Source of the DNA: Candidimonas nitroreducens
GTDB lineage: Bacteria; Pseudomonadota; Gammaproteobacteria; Burkholderiales; Burkholderiaceae_B
Reading direction: 5' to 3'
Length of the DNA: 64,000 bases
Assembly (NCBI RefSeq): GCF_002209565.1
Contig: NZ_NJIH01000011.1
Coordinates: forward strand, 124,001-188,000
Below the pieces are notes generated by a model that did no database searches, was not told the DNA's origin, and saw only the letters and a program-made list of their open reading frames with translations. Each line of letters begins with the position of its first letter. Within the stretch, counting starts at the first letter, position 1. This document shows positions 25,553 to 34,480 of the stretch, piece by piece. The position numbers and the translations under genes were made by a program.

Positions 25553-26194
25553 ATGGAAAATAGGTGCAGATTCTGCGCGGTAAGTGAAAACCAGCAATCC
25601 TTCGGCGTAGCTGACACGAAGTTGGCCAGTGATGGGCGTTACTTTGCCATCCCTTCAATCGGATCATTGGTAGAAGGGTGGACGCTTATCGTCCCTAACG
25701 AGCACTGTGTGTCACTCCGCGCCCACTACGGAAGCAGTAATTTCGGCGCATTTGTCTCAGATATAGCTGGAAAGGTGCGCGATGCCTACGGTTCTGTGAT
25801 TGCATTTGAACATGGAGCAAACCATGAAGGGTCGGCTACCGGCTGTGGTACCGACCATGCTCATCTGCACATAGTGCCGTTTGATGGTATCGATGTTGAG
25901 GATTTAGATTCATCTGGCATCGTGTTTCATATGATGAATGTGGCCGACATTGCCCAAGTTGTCGGCAGTAGTGAATACCTGGCATTTTTCCCTGACATCG
26001 CTGCAAATCCAACACATGTGCGGGTTGCCATCTTGGATGCATCTGTATCTCAGTTTTTCCGACGTCTAATCGGGTACAAACTTGGACTGAGCGCCGAGGA
26101 AATGGACTACCACAAAAGCCCGCGGCTGGATGTGGCTTCGGCTACGGCTATGGCTTTGATGCCAGTGTTCGAAACTGCCGCCGAAAATGAATGA
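25553..26194 (+). CDS. HIT-domain (histidine triad) nucleotide hydrolase/transferase-like protein
   Basis: A 213-residue HIT-superfamily protein. The zinc-type N-terminus has C5-x2-C8 (CRFCAV) and the triad is H102-A-H104-L-H106 in TDHAHLHIVPF. A GWTLIVPNEH block near residues 43-52 matches the conserved hydrophobic strand before it. HIT enzymes hydrolyse or transfer nucleoside phosphates (Ap4A, AMP-NH2, adenylylated products). About 80 residues after the triad are not typical of small Hint proteins and may form an added domain. It is the first gene of an operon: its last eight bases overlap the membrane protein gene. AT-richer codon use marks it as part of the island. Confidence 0.82.
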   Translation: MENRCRFCAVSENQQSFGVADTKLASDGRYFAIPSIGSLVEGWTLIVPNEHCVSLRAHYGSSNFGAFVSDIAGKVRDAYGSVIAFEHGANHEGSATGCGTDHAHLHIVPFDGIDVEDLDSSGIVFHMMNVADIAQVVGSSEYLAFFPDIAANPTHVRVAILDASVSQFFRRLIGYKLGLSAEEMDYHKSPRLDVASATAMALMPVFETAAENE

Positions 26195-26903
26195 CGATGT
26201 CTTGAGGAGACAGACGGAGTCCGAATACGGCGTTGCTAAATCAAACGGCGGCACTGGCCAATTTGCAAGTGAAAGTGCAGCAAGGGATGGTGTTGGCTCT
26301 CTCGACTCGGGCATGGCGCTGAAGTCTAAAGGCGATACGTCTAATGAGTCTAATGAGCTCAAATTGCGCTTGCCCGGGCCGGACAGTGGAGATCCCACGG
26401 ATGGGCGGCAGCAATATCAATGGCAAACGCGATATACAGGTGGTACTGCTTGGCGACAGATAAGCATTGAGGCAGTCTACACGGTAGCAGTTGCATCACT
26501 CTCGCTAGTTCTCATTTTCGTGGTATGGCGAGGTTATATCCCAAAATGGCTCGAACTAACCGCCTCTGAGGCAAAGGTTTTTCGCATCTACGGCTTCTAT
26601 ACAGCGGCTGGATTACTTGGCGGAACCGTGTTTTGCTTGAAGTATCTCTATAGAGTTGTGGCAAGAGGGTATTGGCACGAAGACCGGCGGCTCTGGCGAT
26701 TTATCTCACCATTAATAGCTGCAAGCGTTGCATTCGCGATCGGTGCGCTAATACAGAGCAAACTCATTTCTTTTGCTGTACAGAGTCGAGCGCCTGGCAT
26801 TGTTGGAACAGGCTTTCTTATAGGGTACTTTGGTGATCAAGCAGTCGCAAAGCTGCATGAAATCGCAAACGTGCTATTTGGGACATCCACTCGGTCTTCA
26901 TAG
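26187..26903 (+). CDS. Multi-pass membrane protein of the HIT-MazG cassette, unknown family
   Basis: A 238-residue protein with a hydrophilic, Ser/Gly/Asp-rich N-terminal region (about residues 1-88). Three to four membrane helices follow: about 92-116 (YTVAVASLSLVLIFVVW), 128-152 (FYTAAGLLGGTVFCL), 168-192 (ISPLIAASVAFAIGAL), and a weaker one near 205-222. I recognise no family. It overlaps the HIT gene by eight bases and ends two bases before the next start, so the three genes are translationally coupled. By position it could be a membrane effector or anchor for the fusion enzyme; that is inference. Confidence 0.7.
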   Translation: MNDDVLRRQTESEYGVAKSNGGTGQFASESAARDGVGSLDSGMALKSKGDTSNESNELKLRLPGPDSGDPTDGRQQYQWQTRYTGGTAWRQISIEAVYTVAVASLSLVLIFVVWRGYIPKWLELTASEAKVFRIYGFYTAAGLLGGTVFCLKYLYRVVARGYWHEDRRLWRFISPLIAASVAFAIGALIQSKLISFAVQSRAPGIVGTGFLIGYFGDQAVAKLHEIANVLFGTSTRSS

Positions 26904-26905
26904 TC

Positions 26906-29536
26906 GTGGCTATTCAACCGCAACGCCCGATAACGATCGTAGACGCGACCAATACTCGAATTGTTCCGGCACATCTAATCACGAAGGAACTCGTGGGGCA
27001 AAAAGCCTATGGGCTGAGTTGCATCCCTAGTATTTGGACACTTCCATTTATTGTGGCTTCGTCCAAACTGTACGAAGATTATTCCCGAGCGACGCCTAGA
27101 AAAAAGGCCCAGTGTATCAAATGGTGGGCGGCTCGCATGGCTGGTGCGTTAAATGGCATTGGAATATCTGGCGGTACCACCGTTTGGGTTCGCTCATCAG
27201 GTGTTACTGAAACAATCGCGCAACGAGGGCGATTTCATTCTGAGCAGACTACTGTCACCGACCTTGCTCGTGCACTCGAAATATGCCTCCAACAGATCGC
27301 GTTGTCCCTAGGTTTGTCGTCTGAGCAGGTTTGCTTAATTGTTCAACGTGCTGTGGTTCCGATCGCCGCGAAGGGGCATTTATCGGACGAGAGACAGTAT
27401 GTACAGGAGGCTCGAGACTGGCTTGGCGAAGTTGAAACGCCGGTACCGGATCCTTATTTTCAGATCAATTTGCGGCAATGGCGTCGTCGTCAGAACGACG
27501 CGGCGTTCTCCCTTCCCTTGAGCTGCACGCTCAGCGTGTCAATTTCGCGTGCGCTTGAGCCTGCTGCATGGTGGGCATACAAACGTGATACGCGAGTTCA
27601 TTTTGAATGGGTTTGGGATGGCAAAGCTGTTTATTTAGTTCAGGTGGATGAAGCTATTAAGCGAGATGGCTTCGACCCAACTGCACAAACTAAAGTGCTA
27701 CAACGCCAGAAGGGCACTACACCGACACTTGAATGTTTGAAAGAGATTTCAGAAGAGCACGCAAGAAAGTTTCATAAAATTAAAAACGTCGAAATCTATA
27801 AAAAGCTCGGCATGCCATCATGCCCGATATTTGTCTTGGATGATGTCGGTGTCCTCTCCAAGATCATTTTTGGTGAAATTCCTTGTGATCTCCTTCGCGA
27901 CATAGAGAAGCTTTGTGAATACTCACTCGTTATTCGTACGGATATAGAAACGAATGAGCAAACAAAGCGTCAACTTCTGCCGCGCACGTGCGAGGTGCGC
28001 GACAGCCGAGCTGCCTTGGAGTTTTTGAAAGGCACTCTCGAAAATTTTAAGCAGGCAAATATTAGCGAGCCAATTGCATTCATCTTTCACAACTTCATCC
28101 CAGCCGTTAGTTCTGCTTTTGCTTATGCCGCTCCAGGAGTGAGAAAGGTTCATATCGAATGCTTATGGGGTCTTCCGGAAGGGCTCTATTACAACAGTCA
28201 CGATAAGATAATTGTCGATACAAAAAAAGGCTCATTAGCTTCTGATTCAACATTTGATTCCAAAAAATTTTCCATCCAATACAAGAAATTTTACAAGGGA
28301 TTTTGTATTGCCCCTGATCACGACGGCCAATGGGTACGCAGGGCTCTTGCGGCGCCGTACGACTGGCGGAGAGCCATTAGCAAAGATGAATGGATCCGTG
28401 AAATAGCACTCCAGTCTCGCCGCATTGCAGAAATGTCTGGCGAGCCACTGAGTATTATGTGGTTTGTTGGCGTGCCTTTAAGATTTTCATCGCAGCCGAT
28501 ATTCCCTTGGTACCATGAGCCGTATCTAGTTCAAGAGCGGCATAGAAACGCATCCAGGCGGCGCAAAGCGGCTTGGGACAAAACCTTGATAATTAAGAAT
28601 GCCGCAGATGTAGAGCAATTAAAGGCGGAAGCGGAGCGGGAGCGTTCTCAAGTTAAGCAAATTCGGCTGCAACCGGCCGATAATGATCTACTTCGAAACA
28701 AAAATCTACTAGAAACAGTTGGGGCGCTTGCAAAAAAGATTGATGCTGTAGTCTATTTGGAGGGCGGCATGTTGTCTCATGCTTATTATCAGCTCATACA
28801 AACTAAGGCGCAAATCGATATTGCTCAACCATTCGATCAATTGGACGAAACTCGGGAATTTCATAAGCTAGTGCGTGATGGTGTGCCGGGTAAAATAACC
28901 TCTGGTGGAGAGGTAGCAAAAATTGTTCGCCTTTCAGGTGATGACTTGTTGCTCGCTCTACGAGAAAAGCTTGTTGAGGAGGCAATCGAGGCGCTTGACG
29001 CTCGTGGCCATGACAAATTGCTTGAAGAGCTCTCTGATGTCGAGGAAGTCATAGATGGAATATTGCGCCAATTAAAAATCAGTCGCACCGAACTAAATCG
29101 ATTAAAAAAACGAAAGAGTATTCAGTCTGGAGGCTTCGAGAATGGCATTGTTCTGGTCGCGACGGCAAATCCATCCCGGATTGGGCTATTCGCTGAGTCT
29201 GGAAATCTTTTTGAAGACGATTCGGCCGCAATCACTGCTCCCTCGCTTGAGTCAGTGGATCGACGTGGTGCGGTCACTCGTCGATGGGAAGACAAACGAG
29301 AGCACTCATCCAAGACTGAGCGCGTTTTGAGAGTCTCGGTGAGCCTCACACAGGATAATTGGACAACTGATTCGGGGGAAATCTCTGTGGGTGAAAGAGG
29401 TGATTCGGCAGTCCGGGCACGTATTACTGGCAGTAGAGAAGGATCGTCAATGACCTTGGAGGTGTCACTGTATACACTTCCTCGTCAGCTTGATCTTTTT
29501 CAGTTGGAAGATGAGCCACCATTATCGTCTAGTTAA
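26906..29536 (+). CDS. PEP synthase/PPDK-like ATP-binding domain fused to MazG-type NTP pyrophosphohydrolase
   Basis: An 876-residue fusion starting at GTG 26906. A first ATP-grasp-like block lies near residues 90-165: VWVRSSGVTET, then the regularly spaced HSEQTT and IVQRAVVP, like the RSS motif of PPDK/PEP synthase. A second appears near 335-445, with LVIRTDIETNEQ and then HIECLWGLPEGLYYNSHDKIIVD, which closely follows the IEA-WGLGE pattern of the family. No phosphohistidine swivel or PEP-binding barrel is visible. Residues about 650-745 are a MazG-like domain: FHKLVRDGVPGKI, then EEAIEAL and EELSDVEEVID, the E-x2-E and E-x2-D metal ligands, and finally GGFENGIVL. The last 130 residues are unrecognised. 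It should bind ATP and hydrolyse an NTP; substrate and purpose are unknown. It overlaps the convergent methylase gene by 15 bases. Confidence 0.75.
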   Translation: MAIQPQRPITIVDATNTRIVPAHLITKELVGQKAYGLSCIPSIWTLPFIVASSKLYEDYSRATPRKKAQCIKWWAARMAGALNGIGISGGTTVWVRSSGVTETIAQRGRFHSEQTTVTDLARALEICLQQIALSLGLSSEQVCLIVQRAVVPIAAKGHLSDERQYVQEARDWLGEVETPVPDPYFQINLRQWRRRQNDAAFSLPLSCTLSVSISRALEPAAWWAYKRDTRVHFEWVWDGKAVYLVQVDEAIKRDGFDPTAQTKVLQRQKGTTPTLECLKEISEEHARKFHKIKNVEIYKKLGMPSCPIFVLDDVGVLSKIIFGEIPCDLLRDIEKLCEYSLVIRTDIETNEQTKRQLLPRTCEVRDSRAALEFLKGTLENFKQANISEPIAFIFHNFIPAVSSAFAYAAPGVRKVHIECLWGLPEGLYYNSHDKIIVDTKKGSLASDSTFDSKKFSIQYKKFYKGFCIAPDHDGQWVRRALAAPYDWRRAISKDEWIREIALQSRRIAEMSGEPLSIMWFVGVPLRFSSQPIFPWYHEPYLVQERHRNASRRRKAAWDKTLIIKNAADVEQLKAEAERERSQVKQIRLQPADNDLLRNKNLLETVGALAKKIDAVVYLEGGMLSHAYYQLIQTKAQIDIAQPFDQLDETREFHKLVRDGVPGKITSGGEVAKIVRLSGDDLLLALREKLVEEAIEALDARGHDKLLEELSDVEEVIDGILRQLKISRTELNRLKKRKSIQSGGFENGIVLVATANPSRIGLFAESGNLFEDDSAAITAPSLESVDRRGAVTRRWEDKREHSSKTERVLRVSVSLTQDNWTTDSGEISVGERGDSAVRARITGSREGSSMTLEVSLYTLPRQLDLFQLEDEPPLSSS

Positions 29537-30385
29537 TAATAGCTCGTGCTTCTTTACGGAGTGAGCAGTGCGCATTAAAATGCGCTTAATATTGAATTCG
29601 TGTTGCGTTGCTTTCTTTCTAACAAAATCGCTATCATCGTATGTTATTAAAATATCATGCGATGTTTGATGAAGTTTTCCAAACAATTTTGCATGGTTGA
29701 TATAATTGAATCTATATAGTGGCTTCACTCCAGGTTCAGATAGTTTTGTGTATGGTGGGTCAACGAAAAGCTTTACAGGGTGGCGCCGACGATGCAAGAG
29801 CGTTAAGTATTCGAGAGCATCCTCTTCAATCACTTTAAAATTGTTCGCATATTCATTGAGGCGCTTAATGCGATCAATTAGAGTCTGAGGATACCATCGG
29901 GATGACACTCCCTTATTGCGTTCTCCTGTTCGAAGTATTCCTGCTCCATCAGCAAGAATACCCCCTCGCCTAGCACGATTCTTTACAATCGTCTGAAAAG
30001 CGAGCCCAACATCTGTTCTGAATTTTTTATCGAGCAACTCTTCAACGCTCTCTTCTGTGAAGCGAAAGCCTCGAATTCGAGAGCATAATTTTCTAGCGTC
30101 AGCTGAAAACACCGTGCGCCACAGAGCGCAAATTGCTGGGTCGATTTCCACTAGAATCGCTCGATGTACGTACCCCTCCAATACGGCGAGTAATGATGCG
30201 TAGGCTCCTCCCGCAAAAAGCTCGACCAACTCAGCTCGACTATCCCTGGCCAGCCATTCACGAAGCTCAGGAGCTAACCACGATTTCCCCCCAGGATACC
30301 GTAACGGACTATAGTATGGAATTAGCTCTGGCACGTGAATATAAGCGCGTCTCGGACGGCGAATTTTAGCGTATGTGAATGGCAA
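29522..30385 (-). CDS. D12-class N6-adenine DNA methyltransferase (Dam-like)
   Basis: A 287-residue adenine methyltransferase. Motif X is SPLRYPGGKSWL (about residues 26-37), motif I is ELFAGGAYAS (about 54-63), and the catalytic motif IV is FVDPPY (about 208-213), in the D12/alpha order. The start is TTG 30385, preceded on the minus strand by AAGGGGG at a good spacing; a GTG at residue V18 would also keep motif X, but lacks such a site. It converges on the HIT-membrane-MazG operon with a 15-base tail-to-tail overlap. No restriction endonuclease is present, so it is an orphan, possibly marking self DNA for the island or a prophage relic. The recognition sequence cannot be read from the protein. 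Confidence 0.9.
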   Translation of the reverse strand: MPFTYAKIRRPRRAYIHVPELIPYYSPLRYPGGKSWLAPELREWLARDSRAELVELFAGGAYASLLAVLEGYVHRAILVEIDPAICALWRTVFSADARKLCSRIRGFRFTEESVEELLDKKFRTDVGLAFQTIVKNRARRGGILADGAGILRTGERNKGVSSRWYPQTLIDRIKRLNEYANNFKVIEEDALEYLTLLHRRRHPVKLFVDPPYTKLSEPGVKPLYRFNYINHAKLFGKLHQTSHDILITYDDSDFVRKKATQHEFNIKRILMRTAHSVKKHELLLTRR

Positions 30386-30459
30386 TTTCCCCCTTAAAGT
30401 GGCGTTGTTTAAATAATGGGGGGCTACCTAGTTGCGTGGCGAGAGGCAACCGAGGGGCC

Positions 30460-32127
30460 TTATGCCTGCACTTCGCGCAGGCGGTTCGGCAGCAGTTCGT
30501 TGTGCTTGGCCAGCACCGGGTAGGCGGCCGCGCCCACCAGGTAGGAATTCACGGTCTTGGCATCGCGCAGGATCTCCAGGTACAGCGAGCCCAGTTCGGC
30601 CGAATCCAGCTGGCCGGACTTGATCCGATCCAGGTGGCGCTCGGCGGCCGCCGCTTCGATATTGCGGAAGTGGTCTTTCTCGACGGCCAACTGGCGGGCG
30701 CTTTTCAGGTCTTCGGCGACGAACAGGGCCGCCGTCTGGCGCTGGTTGCGCAGCAGCCGATCCAGCACTTCAGTCAGTTCTTCGCGCTGTTCGGGCTTGA
30801 GCGTCCAGCCCTTTTTGCGCAGGGTGCCGGTATGGCCCAGCAAGCCGGTGGTGGTGATGCTGGCCGCGTGGGTGATGTTCGACGAAAAGGTAAGAATCTC
30901 GTCGAGGCGGCGCTGGTCGTCCTGGCTCATGCTGTCGTGATCCAGCGTGGCCAGGTAGGTGGTGATCAGGTTGTCGAGATGGCTGATGGCGTGGTTGATT
31001 TCCCGGGCCTGGGCTACCCGCTGCCGGTTGTCGCGGCGGAATCCGGCGCGCGTGATGTTGATCAGCGTCTGCAGCATATCCGACAGCCGCAGGGCCTCGC
31101 GCGCGGCGTTGCCCAGCGCCACGGCCGGCACCTCGTGCGCCGCTTCGTCCAGGTACAGCGGCTTGCCGGGGTCGTTGGGGTCGATGCGCTTGGGCAGCCA
31201 TTTCACCAGTAGCCGCGAGTAGGGCTTGAGCAGGGGCAGGAACAGGATCGCCGCGGCCACGTTGAACAGGGTGTGGAAATTCGCCACGGCGCGCGCCGGG
31301 TCGGTGGAAAGAAAGCTCATCATGGCGGGTATCCAGGGCAGCACGATCAGCGCCAGGAAGCAGGCGACGACGCGCAGGCCCAGGTTGCCCAGCGGCACGC
31401 GGCGCGCGGCCGGGTCGCTGTCGGTCACGCCTTCGATCAGCGGGTTGACCGAGGTGCCCAGGTTGGCGCCCAGCACCAGGGCGTAGGCCACCGCCGGCGT
31501 GACCACGTCGTGGGCGGCCAGGGACATGATGAGCACCACCACGGCCACGCTGGAGTGGGCCGCCCAGGCCAGGGCGGCGGCCAGCAGCAGGGCGATGACC
31601 GGCTGCGAGGCCAGGGCGCCCAGGATCAGCTGCAGCAGCTCGGAATGCTGGATGGGAGAGAACAGGGTGACCAACTCGTGCAAAGAGATGAGCAGCAGCC
31701 CCAGGCCTATGAAGACGCGGCCCAGGTCGCGCCGGCGGCCGGGCTGGTGGCGCCGGAACAGCCACACGCCGATCAGGATCAGCACCGGGGCCAGCGCGGA
31801 CAGATTGAAGGACAGCAGCTGGACGATCAGCGTGGTGCCGACGTTGGCGCCGAGCATGGCCGCCAGCGCCGGGGTCAGCGCCACCAGGCCGCCGGCGGCG
31901 AAGCCCGTGATCATCAGGCCGGTGGCGGTGCTGCTCTGCAGCGCCGCGGTGATGCCCAGGCCGGCGGCGAAGGCCCGCAGGCGCGTGCCCAGCGCATGGC
32001 CCAGCGCCGTGTCCAGGGCGGCGCCGAAGGCGCGCTGCACGCCGCTTTGCACCATGTGCACGCCCCAAAGCAGCAGGGCGATGTAGCCCCCGAAATCCAG
32101 GAGTGCGAGTACTTCAGTCATAGGCAA
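30460..32127 (-). CDS. Na/Pi cotransporter family protein with C-terminal PhoU-like domain
   Basis: A 555-residue sodium-phosphate symporter-like protein of the NptA/YjbB type. Two inverted membrane repeats carry the QSS-type signatures: ALQSSTATGLMITGFAAGG near residues 61-79 and AAHSSVAVVVLIMSLAA near 188-204, each followed by a GANVGTT/GANLGTS motif. After about residue 330 the sequence becomes a soluble PhoU-like helical domain (AREALRLSDMLQTLINITR, HLDNLITTYLATLDHD). It probably exports or balances phosphate across the inner membrane. It marks the return to GC-rich core sequence to the right of the island. Confidence 0.9.
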   Translation of the reverse strand: MPMTEVLALLDFGGYIALLLWGVHMVQSGVQRAFGAALDTALGHALGTRLRAFAAGLGITAALQSSTATGLMITGFAAGGLVALTPALAAMLGANVGTTLIVQLLSFNLSALAPVLILIGVWLFRRHQPGRRRDLGRVFIGLGLLLISLHELVTLFSPIQHSELLQLILGALASQPVIALLLAAALAWAAHSSVAVVVLIMSLAAHDVVTPAVAYALVLGANLGTSVNPLIEGVTDSDPAARRVPLGNLGLRVVACFLALIVLPWIPAMMSFLSTDPARAVANFHTLFNVAAAILFLPLLKPYSRLLVKWLPKRIDPNDPGKPLYLDEAAHEVPAVALGNAAREALRLSDMLQTLINITRAGFRRDNRQRVAQAREINHAISHLDNLITTYLATLDHDSMSQDDQRRLDEILTFSSNITHAASITTTGLLGHTGTLRKKGWTLKPEQREELTEVLDRLLRNQRQTAALFVAEDLKSARQLAVEKDHFRNIEAAAAERHLDRIKSGQLDSAELGSLYLEILRDAKTVNSYLVGAAAYPVLAKHNELLPNRLREVQA

Positions 32128-32437
32128 TGCTTATCGAAGCCCGGCGGCCCTGGCCGGGGAACGTGGAAAACAGCCCTGCGGCGGGCATGCCCGGGCAGGA
32201 TCGTGCGCTCGTGGATTCCTTTGCGCGGATCCACGGACGGAACCCGTTAGTTTGCGCCGAAAACCTTTACATGACAACGGCCATGGCTGCAGCGGCCATT
32301 CGTGCTGTGTCATTCGTGACACGGCCGCATGGGGCTGGCTTCATGCGGCGCGGCCCGAGCGGGCCGCGCCGGGCCGCTCGGGCCGGCCCGTTCCGGCACA
32401 TGGTTAGGGCCTGTGCACCCTAAAAGCGGAGCAGGCC

Positions 32438-33319
32438 TCAGGCGAGCGGCGCGGACTGCAGGGCGGCGATGCGCGAGGCGATGGGCGGGTGCGAGGCGAA
32501 CAGGGCGCTGATCGCCCGGCCGCCGGAAATACCCGAGGCCTCGAAGGTCTTGGGCAGTTCGCCGGCCTCCAGGCCGCCCAGGCGGGCCAGGGCATGGATC
32601 ATGGGCTCGCGCGAGCTGAGCAGCCGCGCCGAGCCAGCGTCGGCGCGGTATTCGCGCATGCGCGAGAACCAGGCCACGATGACCGAGGCAAGGATGCCGA
32701 AGACCAGTTCGCAGACCACGACGGTGACGTAGTAGCCCACGCCTACGTCGCGCTCGTTCTTGAGCAGCGCCCGGTCGACGAAATAGCCTACCACCCGGGC
32801 CAGGAACACCACGAAGGTGTTGACCACGCCCTGGATCAGCGTCAGGGTGACCATATCGCCGTTGGCGATGTGGCTGACCTCGTGGCCCAGCACCGCGGTG
32901 ACTTCTTCTTCGTTCATGCTTTCGAGCAGGCCGGTGGAAACCGCCACCAGCGCCTCGTTGCGGAAGGCGCCGGTGGCAAAGGCGTTGGGTGCGCCTTCGT
33001 AGATGGCGACTTCGGGGCGGCCGATGCCGGCGCGGTCGGCCAATTGGTGGACGGTGTCGACCAGCCAGGCCTCGCGCGCATTGGCGGGCGCCTGCGGATC
33101 TATGACCCGGGCGCCGGTGCTGGCCTTGGCCATTGTTTTGCTGAGCAGCAGCGAGACGATCGAGCCCGTGAAGCCCACCAGTGCGGCGAACACCAGCAGC
33201 TGCGACAGATCCAGCCCGTTGGCCGTCAGGTAGCGGCCCACGCCCAGCGCGCTCATGGTGGCGCTCAGCACCAGCACGACGGCCAGGTTGGTGAGCAGGA
33301 ATAACACGATGCGTTTCAT
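32438..33319 (-). CDS. htpX: Membrane-bound zinc metalloprotease HtpX
   Basis: A 293-residue M48 protease that degrades misfolded membrane proteins under stress. The start at ATG 33319 ([15 protein letters not shown]) is chosen because the longer frame adds 22 atypical residues. Two N-terminal membrane helices (about 4-24 and 36-56) precede the catalytic region. The zinc site is HEVSH in [14 protein letters not shown] (about 143-153), with a further glutamate in [13 protein letters not shown] (about 222-234). Helices around 160-180 and 195-215 flank it. Length and order match Escherichia coli HtpX. Confidence 0.95.
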   Translation of the reverse strand: MKRIVLFLLTNLAVVLVLSATMSALGVGRYLTANGLDLSQLLVFAALVGFTGSIVSLLLSKTMAKASTGARVIDPQAPANAREAWLVDTVHQLADRAGIGRPEVAIYEGAPNAFATGAFRNEALVAVSTGLLESMNEEEVTAVLGHEVSHIANGDMVTLTLIQGVVNTFVVFLARVVGYFVDRALLKNERDVGVGYYVTVVVCELVFGILASVIVAWFSRMREYRADAGSARLLSSREPMIHALARLGGLEAGELPKTFEASGISGGRAISALFASHPPIASRIAALQSAPLA

Positions 33320-33560
33320 TGCCAGGATCCCCCTGTGATACGAAAATTCTGTACGGTGTATGGCGACAATCTTTGGAATATCCAATATGGGGGCGGTCGC
33401 CGCGTTTCAAAGCGGGCGCATGCACGATTCCGCGGTGCCCGCTGCAGGGCCGCCCCGCCGTATGGAAGCGGATACGGATTATGATCCATCCCGCGAGGTT
33501 ATAGTATCGGCTTTTCCTCGCCCTGTTTTCCTGTCCTTCCCAACGAGTCCCGGTTGAACC

Positions 33561-34469
33561 ATGCAGTCGCTCTGGATGTTATTGGCCTGCGTCATGTTTG
33601 CGATCATGGGCGCCTGCGTCAAATTCTCGGTGGATTTCGGGGCTACGCTGGCGCAGGTGGTGCTGTTTCGCGGTGTCCCGTCGGTGCTTTGCCTGTTGCT
33701 TTGGGCGCGCTATTATCGCCGCACCCTGGCGCCCACGAGCTGGCGGGCGCACCTGTGGCGCAACGTCGCCGGGGTGGCATCCATGTGGCTGGGCTTCTAT
33801 GCCCTGGCGCATCTGCCGCTGTCCACCGCCATCAGCCTGAACTACACCGCGCCGCTGTTCATCGCCGGCTGGATGCTCGGCTGGGGCGGATCGCAGCGCG
33901 ATCCGGTGCGCATCCTGGCCGTGGTGGCCGGCTTCCTGGGGGTGGTGGGGATCCTGCGTCCCAGCGTCCAGCACGACCACCTGCTCGCCGCGGCGCTGGG
34001 GCTGTCGGCCGGGGCCATGTCGGCCGTGGCCATGATGCAGCTGCGCGAACTGGGCAGGATAGGCGAGCCGGAATGGCGTACGGTGCTGATTTTCTCGTGC
34101 TGCGTGTGCCTGAGCAGCATGGTGGGATTCGGGTTCGGCGGCTGGAATCCGCTTAGTGCCAAGGCGTGGCTGGTGCTGGTGGCCCTGGGCAGCAGCGGCA
34201 TGATCGGGCAGTTGGCCATGACTCGGGCCTTCGGCCTGGGCTCGGCGCTGTTGACCGCTGCGCTGCAATATACGACGATTATTTTCGCTGCCCTGCTGGG
34301 CATTGTTTTCTGGGGCGATTGGCCCGATCTCATCGCCTGGGGCGGCATCGCGCTGATCATCGCGTCGGGCCTGCTGTCGATCTGGCGCACATACACCGAA
34401 GACCGCATCGTCCGCGAGGTCGAAGCCACGACAACGGCCAAGGCCACGGCGGCTGCGGCCGCGGAATAG
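33561..34469 (+). CDS. DMT superfamily (EamA) permease
   Basis: A 302-residue inner-membrane permease with about ten helices arranged as two EamA repeats. The first repeat includes FAIMGACVKFSVDFGATLAQVVLFRG and STAISLNYTAPLFIAGW, the proline-containing signature. The second has GMIGQLAMTRAFGLGSALLTAALQYTTIIFAALLG. The C-terminus is an Ala/Thr-rich cytoplasmic tail (EATTTAKATAAAAAE). Substrate unknown; the family exports amino acids and other metabolites. It is followed by a sulfurtransferase gene 11 bases downstream, so the two are probably co-transcribed. Confidence 0.9.
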   Translation: MQSLWMLLACVMFAIMGACVKFSVDFGATLAQVVLFRGVPSVLCLLLWARYYRRTLAPTSWRAHLWRNVAGVASMWLGFYALAHLPLSTAISLNYTAPLFIAGWMLGWGGSQRDPVRILAVVAGFLGVVGILRPSVQHDHLLAAALGLSAGAMSAVAMMQLRELGRIGEPEWRTVLIFSCCVCLSSMVGFGFGGWNPLSAKAWLVLVALGSSGMIGQLAMTRAFGLGSALLTAALQYTTIIFAALLGIVFWGDWPDLIAWGGIALIIASGLLSIWRTYTEDRIVREVEATTTAKATAAAAAE

Positions 34470-34480
34470 GAGACCACAAT

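Noticed and set aside
30770-32068. 432-residue minus-strand frame within the Na/Pi cotransporter region
   Set aside because: Out-of-frame translation of the cotransporter; Arg/Gly/Ala-rich and non-homologous.
32310-33425. 371-residue minus-strand frame over htpX
   Set aside because: Arg/Pro/Gly-rich low-complexity shadow of the HtpX frame.
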